A DNA stretch of 64,000 bases from Bacillus kwashiorkori (GTDB lineage: Bacteria > Bacillota > Bacilli > Bacillales > Caldibacillaceae). The stretch spans positions 372,001 through 436,000 of the forward strand of contig NZ_CTDX01000015.1 in the NCBI RefSeq assembly GCF_001375515.1. The letters run 5' to 3'. Position 1 is the stretch's first letter. Each line of letters starts with the position of its first letter. The notes beneath the pieces were generated by a model, which was given only the letters and a program-made list of their open reading frames with translations, made no database searches and was not told the DNA's origin. Positions 19,171 to 30,079 of the stretch are shown here, one piece after another. The position numbers and the translations under genes are program-made.

Positions 19171-19974
19171 ATGATATATAATATACAGCCTTTAGATCCA
19201 TTTTTATTGAAAATTGGTGATGGTGGAATTCGGTGGTATGGTTTTTTAATTGGGTTAGGCATTGTGATTGCTTTTTTACTGGTAAACCGAGAAGCGAAAA
19301 AACGACACTTGCCAGAAGATACGTTTGCAGATTTATTAATTTGGGCTATTCCATTATCAATCATTGGGGCAAGAATATATTACGTTCTTTTTCGATGGGA
19401 CTATTATTCTATGTACCCTGCTCAAATTTTTCAAATATGGGAAGGCGGCTTAGCAATTCATGGAGCATTAATTGTCGCTATTATTACGGCTGTAATTTTT
19501 TCCCGTAAAAAAAATCTTTCCTTTTGGAAATTGGCTGATATTGCAGCACCAAGCATTATTATTGCTCAAGCAATAGGTCGCTGGGGAAATTTCATGAATC
19601 AGGAAGCACACGGGGAAGAAGTCACAAGAGGATTTTTAGAAGGATTGCATTTACCGGATTTCATTATTAATCAAATGTACATAGATGGGAAGTACTACCA
19701 CCCTACGTTTTTATATGAATCATTATGGAATATTTTAGGTTTTATTATTTTAATCTCGTTTAGAAAACTAAACTTAAAGCAAGGCGAAATCTTTTTCTCT
19801 TACATAATTTGGTATTCCATCGGCAGATTTTTTATTGAAGGAATGCGTACGGACAGCTTAATGTTAGGAGATTTCCGGGTTGCCCAGTTACTATCTCTTA
19901 GTGTCATTTTATTATCGGTTATCTTTATTGTTATTAGAAGAAAAAAAGGATCGGTACCGAATTATTTAGATTAA
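19171..19974 (+). CDS. lgt: Prolipoprotein diacylglyceryl transferase
   Basis: 267 residues with about seven membrane helices. The Lgt signature [13 protein letters not shown] lies near residue 135, and the N-terminal [11 protein letters not shown] segment is typical. The enzyme transfers diacylglycerol to the lipobox cysteine of prolipoproteins; the MntA lipoprotein at 39593 would be a substrate. It is second in the conserved hprK-lgt-yvoD-ppaX-yvoF order. Confidence 0.97.
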   Translation: MIYNIQPLDPFLLKIGDGGIRWYGFLIGLGIVIAFLLVNREAKKRHLPEDTFADLLIWAIPLSIIGARIYYVLFRWDYYSMYPAQIFQIWEGGLAIHGALIVAIITAVIFSRKKNLSFWKLADIAAPSIIIAQAIGRWGNFMNQEAHGEEVTRGFLEGLHLPDFIINQMYIDGKYYHPTFLYESLWNILGFIILISFRKLNLKQGEIFFSYIIWYSIGRFFIEGMRTDSLMLGDFRVAQLLSLSVILLSVIFIVIRRKKGSVPNYLD

Positions 19975-20009
19975 TCAATTGCAAATAGAGGGGGAGGGGA
20001 GAATTGTTC

Positions 20010-20954
20010 ATGTGGAAAAAATCAATTCAAAACGGTCTAATGAATGGTCTCAAGACAACATGGACGTTAGGGAAAATTATCTTTCCTGTAACATTGATTG
20101 TCACTCTTTTACAGCATTCACCAATATTACCATGGGTTATTGAACAAGTTTCTCCGTTAATGGTCTTATTAGGGTTGTCAGGGGAAGCAGCAATTCCGCT
20201 CGTATTAGGAAATTTGCTTAACTTATATGCTGGAATCGGGGCAATCTTATCATTAGAATTAACCGTTAAAGAAGTATTTATTATTGCTGTTATGCTATCC
20301 TTTTCTCATAATCTTCTTATTGAATCTGGTGTTGCGTTAAAATCCGGTGTCAAGCTTTGGGTTATTTTAACAGTACGGCTTGGCTTAGCTATTATTTCTG
20401 CCGTAATTATTAATTTTGTATGGCAAGGTGGTAGTGAGGTAGCTAAATATGGTCTCGTCCCAACAAATGAGTCCGTTGCGGAAGGATTTTTGGAAATATT
20501 TTTAGCTGGAATCATGAAGGCGAGCACAGGAGTGTTTCAACTTGCCATCATCGTTATTCCACTAATGATCGGAATACAAATATTAAAAGATTTACAATGG
20601 CTAAATATTTTTTCACGTTGGATGGCTCCAGTTACGAGAATTTTTGGGATGAAAGAAAATACGTCATTAACATTGACGGCAGGTCTCATCTTCGGCTTGG
20701 CTTTCGGTGCTGGCGTGTTGCTACAATCGATTAAAGAAGATGGGGTAAGTAAAAAAGATGCAACGATAGCTTTTATCTTTTTAATTGCTTGTCATGCAGT
20801 GATTGAAGATACATTAATCTTTGTCCCATTAGGCATTCCAGTTTTACCATTGTTATTAATTCGGATCGTGACAGCAATTTTATTAACCTTTATCGTCGGG
20901 AACATTTGGAATAAAATTGCGGAGACAGAACGGAAAGGAGTGACTTCGTATTGA
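20010..20954 (+). CDS. yvoD: Nucleoside-recognition (Gate) domain membrane protein, YvoD-like
   Basis: About 314 residues and multi-spanning. ATG 20010 is favoured over TTG 20004 because a long purine-rich site (GGGGAGGGGAG) ends near 20001. Two Gate-type halves are visible (GNLLNLYAGIG in the first, FGLAFGAGVLLQS in the second), as in spore maturation SpmA/B-like and nucleoside-transport proteins. Function is unknown. Its stop overlaps the start of ppaX, so translation is probably coupled. Confidence 0.9.
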   Translation: MWKKSIQNGLMNGLKTTWTLGKIIFPVTLIVTLLQHSPILPWVIEQVSPLMVLLGLSGEAAIPLVLGNLLNLYAGIGAILSLELTVKEVFIIAVMLSFSHNLLIESGVALKSGVKLWVILTVRLGLAIISAVIINFVWQGGSEVAKYGLVPTNESVAEGFLEIFLAGIMKASTGVFQLAIIVIPLMIGIQILKDLQWLNIFSRWMAPVTRIFGMKENTSLTLTAGLIFGLAFGAGVLLQSIKEDGVSKKDATIAFIFLIACHAVIEDTLIFVPLGIPVLPLLLIRIVTAILLTFIVGNIWNKIAETERKGVTSY

Positions 20955-21598
20955 GTAAAGGAGTAACAACCATTTTATTCGATTTAGATGGTACGTTAAT
21001 TGATTCGAATGAGTTAATTATTCAATCGTTTTTACATACCTTTAAAAAATACGCACCAAACCAATTTACTCGGGAAGATTGTATTCCACTGATCGGTCCA
21101 TCATTATATGAAACTTTTTCTTCTGTTGACAAAGAAAAAGCGGAGGAAATGGTGGAGTATTATCGTGATTTTAATAAAAAGTATCATGACGAGTTACTGG
21201 AACAATACGATGGTGTGTATGAGACAGTGGAACTACTTGTGAACCGAGGCTTTAAAATTGCTGTAGTAACGACGAAATTAAAAGATGTCGTTATGAAAGG
21301 TTTAGAAGCTAGTAAATTAACACGATTTTTTGAGCATATCGTGGCACTTGATGATGTTGCTAATCCAAAGCCAGATCCAGAGCCGATTTTTAAAGCGTTG
21401 AATTTACTAGACTCATCTCCTGAGGAAGCAATTATGGTTGGTGATTCTTATCACGATATTTTAGCTGCGAAAAATGCTGGGACAAAATCGGCTGCGGTTG
21501 CTTGGTCTTTAAAAGGAAGAGATCATTTAATGCAGTTCAAGCCAGATTATATGTTAGAACATATGAGTGACCTTTTGCCTATTGTCGGGGTTGAATAA
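20951..21598 (+). CDS. ppaX: Pyrophosphatase PpaX (HAD family)
   Basis: 215 residues; TTG start overlapping the yvoD stop (TTGA). Motif I is LFDLDGTLIDSNELI, followed by VVTTK, KPDPEP and MVGDSYHDI. PpaX hydrolyses the pyrophosphate made when HPr-Ser-P is dephosphorylated by phosphorolysis, so it pulls the HprK reaction. Its place in the hprK operon fits. Confidence 0.93.
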   Translation: MSKGVTTILFDLDGTLIDSNELIIQSFLHTFKKYAPNQFTREDCIPLIGPSLYETFSSVDKEKAEEMVEYYRDFNKKYHDELLEQYDGVYETVELLVNRGFKIAVVTTKLKDVVMKGLEASKLTRFFEHIVALDDVANPKPDPEPIFKALNLLDSSPEEAIMVGDSYHDILAAKNAGTKSAAVAWSLKGRDHLMQFKPDYMLEHMSDLLPIVGVE

Positions 21599-21599
21599 G

Positions 21600-22145
21600 A
21601 TGCGAAAGACTACTCGATTTCCTGTCCAAGGGGCAAATTCATTATGGCATGTATATAAAACGGTGCCCTTTTGGAGAGTAATAAAAAACTTTATCGTTAT
21701 TCAACTGGCACGTTATACCCCTTTTTTATCTGTAAAGAATTGGTTATATCGGAAACTGTTGAAAATGAAAGTCGGTGAGCAAACATCTTTCGCACTAATG
21801 GTAATGCTTGATATTATGTTCCCAGAAAAAATTCAAGTTGGACGGAATACGGTTATTGGTTATAATACGACCATCTTAGCTCATGAATATTTAATAAAAG
21901 AGTACCGTCTAGGAGAAGTCATCATCGGTGATGAAGTGATGATTGGTGCCAACTCCACCATTTTACCAGGAGTGGAAATAGGTGATGGTGCAATCGTTTC
22001 TGCTGGTACATTAGTGCATAAAGACGTTCCACCTGGAGCATTTGTCGGCGGAAATCCGATGCGGGTCATTTATACGAAAGAAAAAATGGAAGAACGGAAG
22101 AAATTAGATCCGATCTATAATCAGGATATGATGTCATCTGAATAA
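21600..22145 (+). CDS. yvoF: Hexapeptide-repeat acetyltransferase, YvoF-like
   Basis: 181 residues; ATG 21600 lies two bases after the ppaX stop. The left-handed beta-helix repeats are clear (VIGYNTTI, VIIGDEVMIGANSTILPGV, IGDGAIVSAGT), ending in GGNPMRVIYTKE. This is the xenobiotic/maltose-acetyltransferase-like group. The acceptor is unknown. It is the last gene of the hprK group. Confidence 0.9.
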   Translation: MRKTTRFPVQGANSLWHVYKTVPFWRVIKNFIVIQLARYTPFLSVKNWLYRKLLKMKVGEQTSFALMVMLDIMFPEKIQVGRNTVIGYNTTILAHEYLIKEYRLGEVIIGDEVMIGANSTILPGVEIGDGAIVSAGTLVHKDVPPGAFVGGNPMRVIYTKEKMEERKKLDPIYNQDMMSSE

Positions 22146-22318
22146 TTATGAAAGCTTGGTTGCGTACCAGGCTTTTTCTTATGCGCTATTCCATTCAAAA
22201 TATGATTATGTTATTATAGGTTATTGGGTTAAAGTTGGAGATAATTCGTTATTCAGATTGTAAGATAATACAGGTTAACGGTTTTATATATGATTATTTT
22301 ATAAATTGGAGGGTCAAT

Positions 22319-23326
22319 GTGAGTAAAAATATACAATCGACTCATGAAGAGGGAAAAGTACTTTCATTTATTCCAACGGGTGAGTTTTATTTTTATAAAG
22401 GAATCGATGCATTTCAAATGGGTAATTATTTACTCGCAAAGAAGTATTTAGTACGTGCCCTGCAATTAGAGCCAAATGAGCCGATGATTACTTGTCAATT
22501 AGCAATTATTTATTCGGAATTAGAAGATTATGAGAAGTCTAACCAGCTATTAATGTCTATTATTAATAATCCAGGAAAACCGATGGATGAGTGTCATTAC
22601 TTTTTAGCGAATAATTATGCGTATATGGGATTATATAAAGAAGCGGTTAAACACGCAAATATGTACTTGTCGAAACAACCGACAGGGGAATTTGCCGATG
22701 ACACGAAAGAATTATTAGAGGTTTTAGCGATTGAGACAGATGAAATAGATGAAAATGGATTGTTGAATGAAAGTTCATTTGTAGAAGATGATTTAATTGA
22801 AAAACATGAGTTAGCAAAGCATTTAATTGAAGAAAGAAAGTTTTCGGAGGCTATTCCTTTGCTACTAGAAATTATTGATGATTACGAAGAATTTTGGCCT
22901 GCATACAATAATTTATCATTGGCTTATTTCCATCAAGGGAATAAAGAACAGGCAAAACAAATATTAGAAAAGGTACTGGTGGAAAATACTGGCAACTTAC
23001 ATGCACTATGTAATTTAGTAATATTTAATTACTACGAAGGAAAAGATATATCCAAATATGCCGAAATGCTAACAACCATTTATCCGATTTCTGCTGACCA
23101 TCGTTATAAGCTAGGGGTAACATTTACCATAATAGGAAATTATCGCCACGGCTTTCGTTGGTTGAAATCTTTGTTAAAGACGTCTATTTATAAGGAAAGT
23201 GACTACTATTATTGGTTGGTGTTAGCTGCACATTATTCCAATAATGAAACAATTGCTAAAAAGGCGTGGGAGAAGTTAATTAAGCTTCGCCCAGAAAAAC
23301 TAGGAGAAGAGCCTTGGCATGATTAA
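22319..23326 (+). CDS. TPR-repeat protein (YvcD-like)
   Basis: About 335 residues. GTG 22319 is chosen as start because GGAGGG lies a few bases upstream; the reading from 22235 has no site. Tetratricopeptide repeats recur through the protein (for example GNYLLAKKYLVRALQLEPNE and FSEAIPLLLEII...NLSLAYFHQGNKEQA). No signal peptide or membrane segment. Probably a protein-interaction scaffold; the partner is unknown. It lies before trxB, as yvcD does in B. subtilis. Confidence 0.85.
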   Translation: MSKNIQSTHEEGKVLSFIPTGEFYFYKGIDAFQMGNYLLAKKYLVRALQLEPNEPMITCQLAIIYSELEDYEKSNQLLMSIINNPGKPMDECHYFLANNYAYMGLYKEAVKHANMYLSKQPTGEFADDTKELLEVLAIETDEIDENGLLNESSFVEDDLIEKHELAKHLIEERKFSEAIPLLLEIIDDYEEFWPAYNNLSLAYFHQGNKEQAKQILEKVLVENTGNLHALCNLVIFNYYEGKDISKYAEMLTTIYPISADHRYKLGVTFTIIGNYRHGFRWLKSLLKTSIYKESDYYYWLVLAAHYSNNETIAKKAWEKLIKLRPEKLGEEPWHD

Positions 23327-23444
23327 ATAATGTTCACAAAAAGTTTAACTTTTTATACGTGTGGAAATGAGCATTTTATTAGACGAAAATACTTTTCTCC
23401 TATAGCATTAAATTTAGAGGATATACTACTATAGGTATATTTAA

Positions 23445-24413
<969 letters not shown>

Positions 24414-24556
24414 CATTTTTCTACAAAATTAATTTGTTTACAATTAAACATATAACCGTAAATTGCTTTTAAACCGATTGTAACAGTAGTGCAACATTGC
24501 TGGGGTAAGATAATAATAGAAATTGACCCCCTTTTAATATAGATTCACATTTTTTT

Positions 24557-24583
24557 ACACAGGTGCCCCCTGTGTTTTTTTTT
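24557..24583 (+). terminator. Terminator after trxB
   Basis: ACACAGG (24557-24563) pairs with CCTGTGT (24569-24575) followed by eight T residues. The rest of 24414-24726 shows no gene; a TATAAT-like -10 lies near 24635. Confidence 0.88.
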
Positions 24584-24726
24584 AAACAATTTTTACATGA
24601 ACTATATTCAATTGTTCATGCTGACTTTGCTATAGTATAATAAGAATAGCAAGGGCTGTTAGGTAACATGACAGTAGCTTCAAAAACAAAAGGTTCGTAT
24701 TGCTTATATAATTCGAGGTGAAACTC

Positions 24727-25179
24727 ATGCAACGAGTGACAAACTGTCTATTAATTAAAAATAATTCTGTCCTGCTTTTACAAAAACCACGACGTGGCTG
24801 GTGGGCTATTCCTGGTGGAAAGATGGAACCGATGGAAACGGTTAAAGAAGCAGTAATTCGTGAGTATTGGGAAGAAACTGCAATTATGGTGGAGCAACCA
24901 AAGTTAACAGGAATATATACATTCTTAATAAAGGAAAATGATCAAATAATTAACGAATGGATGATGTTCACATTTATCTCAGTAAATGGTCATGGGGAAC
25001 AAAAGGAAATTACAGAAGAAGGTATTTTAAAATGGCACAATGTGGGAGATATTGATCAGCTACCAATGGCAGAAGGCGATCGATTTATTATTAAGCATGC
25101 AGTACAGGAAAATGACGTACAATATGGCTCCTTTACATACACAAAAGATTACGAACTACTATCATATAAATTAGACTAA
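24727..25179 (+). CDS. yvcI: Nudix hydrolase (YvcI-like)
   Basis: 150 residues; ATG 24727 with GAGGTG upstream (GTG 24718 overlaps that site). The Nudix box is present from GGKMEPME to REYWEETA, with Ala where the consensus has Gly near its end. Nudix enzymes of this group clean oxidised or excess nucleoside diphosphate derivatives. It lies upstream of rapZ, as in B. subtilis. Confidence 0.9.
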   Translation: MQRVTNCLLIKNNSVLLLQKPRRGWWAIPGGKMEPMETVKEAVIREYWEETAIMVEQPKLTGIYTFLIKENDQIINEWMMFTFISVNGHGEQKEITEEGILKWHNVGDIDQLPMAEGDRFIIKHAVQENDVQYGSFTYTKDYELLSYKLD

Positions 25180-25530
25180 TAAGTTTCCTAACTTTAAGAA
25201 ATAAGAGAAGTGGAAGCATTTTAAGCATATAACTAAACAGGAAAATATATCCTAGTAACAAGTAATAAAATTTATGTTACCATTAAAATGTTGTATGCAT
25301 TTTTATAGGAAGGAACAGTGGGCGATACTTTAGCTTGCTGCAGAACGCTATATAAGCTACAGTATTTCATTCACGCAATCACCTTAATATGCAGGACTGA
25401 AACGAAACTACACCCACAAAGGATACGAATAGCGAAATTGAACATATGAATAACAGCAACGGTAATGATGTAGCTTTATTAAACGATAATGTCCGTGTAA
25501 TAGCTGGAAAAATGACTGGAGGTAAGTGAA
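25180..25530. other. Intergenic stretch before rapZ
   Basis: Holds a possible 27-codon ORF (25447-25530) ending directly before the rapZ start, but it has no ribosome site and no recognisable product. No clear terminator or promoter stands out. Confidence 0.4.
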
Positions 25531-26421
25531 ATGGAAAATGTGCAAGACATCCAAATGGTGATTATCACAGGCATGTCTGGTGCTGGTAAAACAGTTGCGG
25601 TTCATAGTTTTGAAGATCTCGGTTATTTTTGTGTGGACAATTTACCTCCAATGTTATTACCGAAATTTCTAGAACTAATGCGAGAATCAGGCAATAAAAT
25701 GAATAAAGTTGCTGTCGTTATGGACTTGCGAGGAAGAGAGTTTTTCGATCAATTGTTCCAAGTTCTCGACACGTTAGAAGATACCCCATGGATGAATACA
25801 CAAATCGTCTTTTTTGATGCAAATGATGAGACTTTAGTAAGAAGATATAAAGAAACGCGGCGATCACATCCATTAGCAAAATCGGGTCGACCGCTTGATG
25901 GAATCAATTTAGAAAGAAAACTTTTAGAAGAATTAAAAGGAAGAGCACAGGTAATTTATAATACTTCTTTATTGAAACCGAAAGAATTGAAAGAAAAAAT
26001 TTATAGTCAGTTTTCTACTAGTCATTCCAAAACCTTTAGCGTCAATATTATTTCCTTTGGATTCAAACACGGTATTCCTATTGATGCAGATTTAGTATTT
26101 GATGTACGATTTTTACCGAATCCATTTTATATTAAACATATGCGTCCGCAAACAGGGCTTGATGATGAAGTATATAATTATGTGATGAAATGGTCGGATA
26201 CGAATCGTTTTATTCAAAAACTGGAAGACTTATTAGCTTTTATGTTGCCGTTGTATAAACGGGAAGGGAAAAGTCAACTAGTTATTGCAATCGGTTGTAC
26301 AGGAGGACAACACCGGTCTGTGGCCATTGCACAATATTTGCAAGAAGTTTTTGCAAAAGACTACCATGTTGAAGTAACTCATAGAGAAATTGCAATGGAA
26401 AGGATTCACAAGGATGAGTAA
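25531..26421 (+). CDS. rapZ: RNase adapter / nucleotide-binding protein RapZ (YvcJ)
   Basis: 296 residues. P-loop GMSGAGKT is near residue 14. The C-terminal signature includes [12 protein letters not shown] and [17 protein letters not shown]. In E. coli RapZ steers RNase E to a small RNA controlling amino-sugar synthesis; in Bacillus YvcJ binds nucleotides and affects competence and cell envelope. GGAGGT precedes the ATG. It overlaps yvcK by eight bases. Confidence 0.96.
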   Translation: MENVQDIQMVIITGMSGAGKTVAVHSFEDLGYFCVDNLPPMLLPKFLELMRESGNKMNKVAVVMDLRGREFFDQLFQVLDTLEDTPWMNTQIVFFDANDETLVRRYKETRRSHPLAKSGRPLDGINLERKLLEELKGRAQVIYNTSLLKPKELKEKIYSQFSTSHSKTFSVNIISFGFKHGIPIDADLVFDVRFLPNPFYIKHMRPQTGLDDEVYNYVMKWSDTNRFIQKLEDLLAFMLPLYKREGKSQLVIAIGCTGGQHRSVAIAQYLQEVFAKDYHVEVTHREIAMERIHKDE

Positions 26422-27397
26422 ACAAACACTTCCTAAAATAGTTGTCATAGGTGGTGGTACAGGACTACCTGTATTGCTACGGGGTTTAAAAAGATTCCCA
26501 ATTGATATAACTGCAATTGTAACGGTTGCGGATGATGGCGGCAGTTCTGGGCGAATACGTGAAGATTTACTAATACCGCCTCCTGGAGATATTCGTAATG
26601 TGATAGCGGCACTATCTGAAGTGGAACCGTTAATTGAAGAAATGTTTCAACATCGATTTCATTCGAATGGGGATCTCTCTGGCCATTCGTTAGGCAACTT
26701 AATTCTTGCTGCAATGACCAATATAACTGGTAATTTTGCCTATGCTGTCCAAGAATTAAGCCGGGTCTTAAATGTAAAAGGAAAAGTATTGCCAGCGTCG
26801 AACCAAATAGTAGTGTTACACGCGGAAATGGAAGACGGAACAATTGTCGATGGTGAATCCAATATTCCTAACTCAGGTAAAAAAATAAAACGCGTTTTCC
26901 TTACCCCGGAAGCTATTCAGCCACTCCCTGAAACAATTCGCGCGATTCAAAAAGCGGATTTAATCGTAATAGGCCCAGGTAGTTTATATACTAGTATTTT
27001 ACCTAACTTATTAGTTCCAGAAATTGGAAAAGCTGTTGTTGAGGCGAAAGCGAAAAAAGTATATATGTGTAATTTAATGACACAAGATGGAGAAACGAAC
27101 CATTTTAGTGCCAGTGACCATTTACAAGCAATTATTGATCATATTGACGAACACTTTATTGATAAAATTATTGTTAACAATGAACCGATTCCAGAAGAAA
27201 TTTTACAACGATATGAAAAAGAAAAGGCAGTGCCTGTTAAAATAGATGAGGAACAATTAAAAAAATATAGTGTGCAAATTATTTCTGACAAATTAGTATC
27301 GTATGATGACGGGATAATTCGTCATGATACAAAAAAAGTTTCAGAAATTATTTATCGATTGCTTTTAACGGAACTGGTGGAGCGTTATCAATTGTAG
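26414..27397 (+). CDS. yvcK: Gluconeogenesis/cell-shape factor YvcK (CofD-like)
   Basis: About 327 residues. ATG 26414 lies inside the end of rapZ, so translation is coupled. The N-terminal [18 protein letters not shown] and the following [12 protein letters not shown] are typical of the YvcK/CofD-like family that binds UDP-GlcNAc. YvcK is needed for growth and normal shape on gluconeogenic carbon sources. It is flanked by rapZ and whiA in the widely conserved trio. Confidence 0.95.
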   Translation: MSKQTLPKIVVIGGGTGLPVLLRGLKRFPIDITAIVTVADDGGSSGRIREDLLIPPPGDIRNVIAALSEVEPLIEEMFQHRFHSNGDLSGHSLGNLILAAMTNITGNFAYAVQELSRVLNVKGKVLPASNQIVVLHAEMEDGTIVDGESNIPNSGKKIKRVFLTPEAIQPLPETIRAIQKADLIVIGPGSLYTSILPNLLVPEIGKAVVEAKAKKVYMCNLMTQDGETNHFSASDHLQAIIDHIDEHFIDKIIVNNEPIPEEILQRYEKEKAVPVKIDEEQLKKYSVQIISDKLVSYDDGIIRHDTKKVSEIIYRLLLTELVERYQL

Positions 27398-27410
27398 GGG
27401 GTGAAGAGGG

Positions 27411-28358
27411 TTGTCATTTGCCTCTGATATAAAAAAGGAATTAACGAATTTAGAAGTAAAGGATTGTTGCAGTAAAGCAGAATTATCTGCCTTGATCAGG
27501 ATGAATGGCTCTATTGCATTCTCAAATAAACGGCTAGTGGTGGATATTCAGACAGAAAATGCGGCTATTGCAAGGAGAATTTATACATTATTAAAAAGTA
27601 ATTATGAAGTGATAGTCGAGCTATTTGTCCGAAAAAAAATGCGGTTAAAGAAGAATAATGTATATATTGTCCGTATGGCAAGCAACGGAGAAAAAATTTT
27701 AAAGGACCTTCATATTTTAAAAGAAGGATTTGAATTTAATCATCAAATCTCACCCGCACTCATTCAAAAAAAATGTTGTAGTCGAGCTTATTTACGTGGT
27801 GCATTTTTAGCTGGGGGATCTGTTAATAATCCGGAGACATCGTCCTATCATTTGGAAATCTTTTCCCTATATGCGGAACATAGTGAATCATTAAGTCAAT
27901 TAATGAACACCTTTTCTTTAAATAGTCGAACATTGGAGCGGAAAAAGGGTTACATTACTTATTTAAAAGAAGCGGAAAAAATTGCAGACTTTTTAAGTAT
28001 TATTGGTGCACATTCAGCATTGCTCCGTTTTGAAGACGTTCGAATTGTTCGTGATATGCGCAACTCTGTTAATCGATTAGTGAATTGTGAAACAGCCAAT
28101 CTTAACAAAACGATTGGTGCCGCGATTCGCCAAGTAGAAAACATTAAATTTATTGATCAAATCATTGGACTGGAATCCCTACCAGAAAAATTAAGGGAAA
28201 TAGCTGTATTACGGGTAGAAAACCAAGATGTTACTTTAAAAGAGCTAGGGGAATTAGTGTCTGGCGGGATAAGTAAATCAGGAATCAATCATCGTCTTCG
28301 CAAATTAGATGAAATTGCTGACAAGTTACGTGCTGGAGAAAATTTACAATTTAAATAA
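27411..28358 (+). CDS. whiA: DNA-binding protein WhiA
   Basis: 315 residues; TTG start after GGGGTGAAGAGGG. The N-terminal part resembles a LAGLIDADG homing-endonuclease fold ([16 protein letters not shown]) and the C-terminal part is a helix-turn-helix ([17 protein letters not shown]). In Bacillus WhiA supports cell division and chromosome segregation. It is the third gene of rapZ-yvcK-whiA. Confidence 0.97.
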   Translation: MSFASDIKKELTNLEVKDCCSKAELSALIRMNGSIAFSNKRLVVDIQTENAAIARRIYTLLKSNYEVIVELFVRKKMRLKKNNVYIVRMASNGEKILKDLHILKEGFEFNHQISPALIQKKCCSRAYLRGAFLAGGSVNNPETSSYHLEIFSLYAEHSESLSQLMNTFSLNSRTLERKKGYITYLKEAEKIADFLSIIGAHSALLRFEDVRIVRDMRNSVNRLVNCETANLNKTIGAAIRQVENIKFIDQIIGLESLPEKLREIAVLRVENQDVTLKELGELVSGGISKSGINHRLRKLDEIADKLRAGENLQFK

Positions 28359-28449
28359 AAATTCAAAATTTATTCGTATGAAACGTAACAAAAAATTGTA
28401 AAATATAGTTAATAGATTCATATTTTATAAAAATTGGGGAGGAATTGTG

Positions 28450-28707
28450 ATGGAAGAAAAGAAAGTGGTTGTAAAATTGAAATCTGGATTACAAGCAAGA
28501 CCAGCTGCATTGTTCGTTCAAGAGGCAAATCGATTTAGCGCGGATATTTTTATTGAAAGAGACGGGAAAAATGTCAATGCAAAAAGCATTATGGGATTAA
28601 TGAGCATGGCTATCGGTAGTGGTGCAGAGATTACTATAAAAGCAGAAGGATCCGATGCAAAAGAAGCAGTAGAAGCATTAGAACAATTTGTGGCAAATGA
28701 AGATTAA
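28450..28707 (+). CDS. crh: Crh, HPr-like catabolite repression protein
   Basis: 85 residues counted from ATG 28450, which follows GGGGAGG; the upstream GTG is too close. HPr fold with Ser46 in AKSIMGLMS, the HprK target. Position 15 is Gln (SGLQARPAA) where HPr has the phosphotransfer His, so this is Crh, not HPr. Crh-Ser-P is a CcpA co-repressor. Its kinase gene is at 18045. Confidence 0.96.
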   Translation: MEEKKVVVKLKSGLQARPAALFVQEANRFSADIFIERDGKNVNAKSIMGLMSMAIGSGAEITIKAEGSDAKEAVEALEQFVANED

Positions 28708-28737
28708 TGCTTACTAGGCAACTAGTTCATAACAAAA

Positions 28738-28782
28738 GGCACTAGCGGGGAATCACCCATTGCTAGTGCCTTTCGTTTTTTC
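28738..28782 (+). terminator. Terminator after crh
   Basis: GGCACTAGC (28738-28746) pairs with GCTAGTGCC (28762-28770), followed by TTTCGTTTTTT. Confidence 0.9.
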
Positions 28783-28921
28783 TCGCGTTATCTGCCTATA
28801 TACCCCCGACTTCAAAGTTCTACATAAATTGCAACAGTCTAATTGGACGAATACTAGTGAAAAGTCCAATTAGCACCAATATCAAACAGTGAAGGATGAG
28901 GGTTGGTTTGTATTGAAGGGC

Positions 28922-29515
28922 TTATTTGGTAATATTGTTTCGAGTAATAATATGGTCGATTAGTCCATATTCTTTTGCCTTTTCAGCTGTCATAAAATTA
29001 TCTCTGTCTGTATCTCGTTCAATTACTTCGAGTGGTTGACCAGTATTATCAGCTAAAATTTTATTTAATTTTTCACGTAAGAATAAAATACGTTTTGCTG
29101 CAATTTCAATTTCGGTTGCTTGACCCTGTGCACCGCCAAGTGGTTGGTGAATCATTACTTCGCTATTTGGCAATGCATAACGTTTTCCTTTTGCCCCAGC
29201 AGATAGTAAGAATGCTCCCATAGAAGCAGCCATACCGATACAAATGGTTTGCACGTCCGCTTTAATAAATTGCATCGTATCGTATATTGCCATCCCTGCA
29301 GTAATACTACCGCCAGGACTATTAATATATAAGGAAATATCTTTATCTGGGTTTTCGGCATCTAGAAACAATAATTGTGCAACAATAGAGTTAGCAACAT
29401 TATCATCAATTGCACTGCCTAACATAATAATCCGATCTTTTAACAGACGGGAGTATATGTCATAAGCCCGTTCTCCACGATTCGTTTGCTCGATAACAGT
29501 TGGAATTAAATGCAT
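28922..29515 (-). CDS. clpP: ATP-dependent Clp protease proteolytic subunit
   Basis: 197 residues from ATG 29515 ([10 protein letters not shown]), which follows GGAGG; a longer reading from 29584 is not supported. The catalytic triad is Ser98 in [10 protein letters not shown], His123 in MIHQPLGG and Asp172 in DTDRDNFM. ClpP forms the tetradecameric chamber served by ClpX, ClpC or ClpE. A CtsR box upstream indicates heat-shock control. Confidence 0.98.
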   Translation of the reverse strand: MHLIPTVIEQTNRGERAYDIYSRLLKDRIIMLGSAIDDNVANSIVAQLLFLDAENPDKDISLYINSPGGSITAGMAIYDTMQFIKADVQTICIGMAASMGAFLLSAGAKGKRYALPNSEVMIHQPLGGAQGQATEIEIAAKRILFLREKLNKILADNTGQPLEVIERDTDRDNFMTAEKAKEYGLIDHIITRNNITK

Positions 29516-29560
29516 ACATTTTTCCTCCTTTAAATAAGATGAAGAAGATAGTTTTCTCGA

Positions 29561-29614
29561 AAAATCTTTCTGTACGTTTATCATACACTAATAGGTCAAT
29601 AAAGGTCAAACGAA
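29561..29614 (-). promoter_or_regulatory. clpP promoter with CtsR operator
   Basis: GGTCAATAAAGGTCAAA (29594-29610) matches the CtsR heptad repeat RGTCAAANANRGTCAAA at 16 of 17 positions. On the minus strand TTGACC and TATGAT, 18 bp apart, form a promoter that this site overlaps. CtsR repression would be lifted by heat, inducing clpP. Confidence 0.85.
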
Positions 29615-29821
29615 AAACTAAATTATATGTACTTAAATTTCACCTTTATTCGCGTTGGCATATTCCTCGTTATGATATTAAGCCCCAATATCTTTGTAAA
29701 TAAAGCTAACAATTAAATAAGGCCATAAAAAGCCTATAATTCATCATACCCAAATGGTATTTTTTTAAACATGAAGGAAATTTACCCCTCTCGCCAATGA
29801 AGCCAACTTGTGGGTGAAAAA

Positions 29822-29852
29822 TAAAAACACGACCGTCAATAGACAGTCGTGC
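29822..29852 (-). terminator. Terminator of the tRNA transcript
   Basis: On the minus strand an ACGACTGTC / GACGGTCGT stem is followed by a T-run, just downstream of the tRNA. Confidence 0.8.
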
Positions 29853-29860
29853 TTACTGTA

Positions 29861-29932
29861 CGCCCTCGGAGGGAATCGAACCCCCAGTACAAGAACCGGA
29901 ATCTTGCGTGTTATCCGTTACACCACGAGGGC
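29861..29932 (-). tRNA. tRNA-Arg (anticodon CCG)
   Basis: The minus strand folds as a full cloverleaf. Acceptor GCCCTCG pairs with CGAGGGC, the anticodon stem is CAAGA/TCTTG with loop TTCCGGT (anticodon CCG), and the T arm contains GGTTCGATTCC. The discriminator is G and the CCA is not encoded. It reads the rare codon CGG. Confidence 0.97.
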
Positions 29933-30079
29933 AAGCTATTTTTTTCATGACAAAGCATATTATATATCAAATTTTCGCCTATTGCAATAGAAAGTTTCTA
30001 GCGCGCCATTCCTTTTGTTTTAATATGTATCATTTCTCTTTTATAACCATATCACTTAAAATAGAAAGGGGTGATGGTG

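Noticed and set aside
25447-25530. 27-codon ORF before rapZ
   Set aside because: No Shine-Dalgarno sequence and no recognisable peptide; kept only as a remark in the gap entry.
29808-29990. ORF over the tRNA-Arg gene
   Set aside because: It is the complement of a tRNA; the peptide is of the type wrongly predicted over tRNAs.
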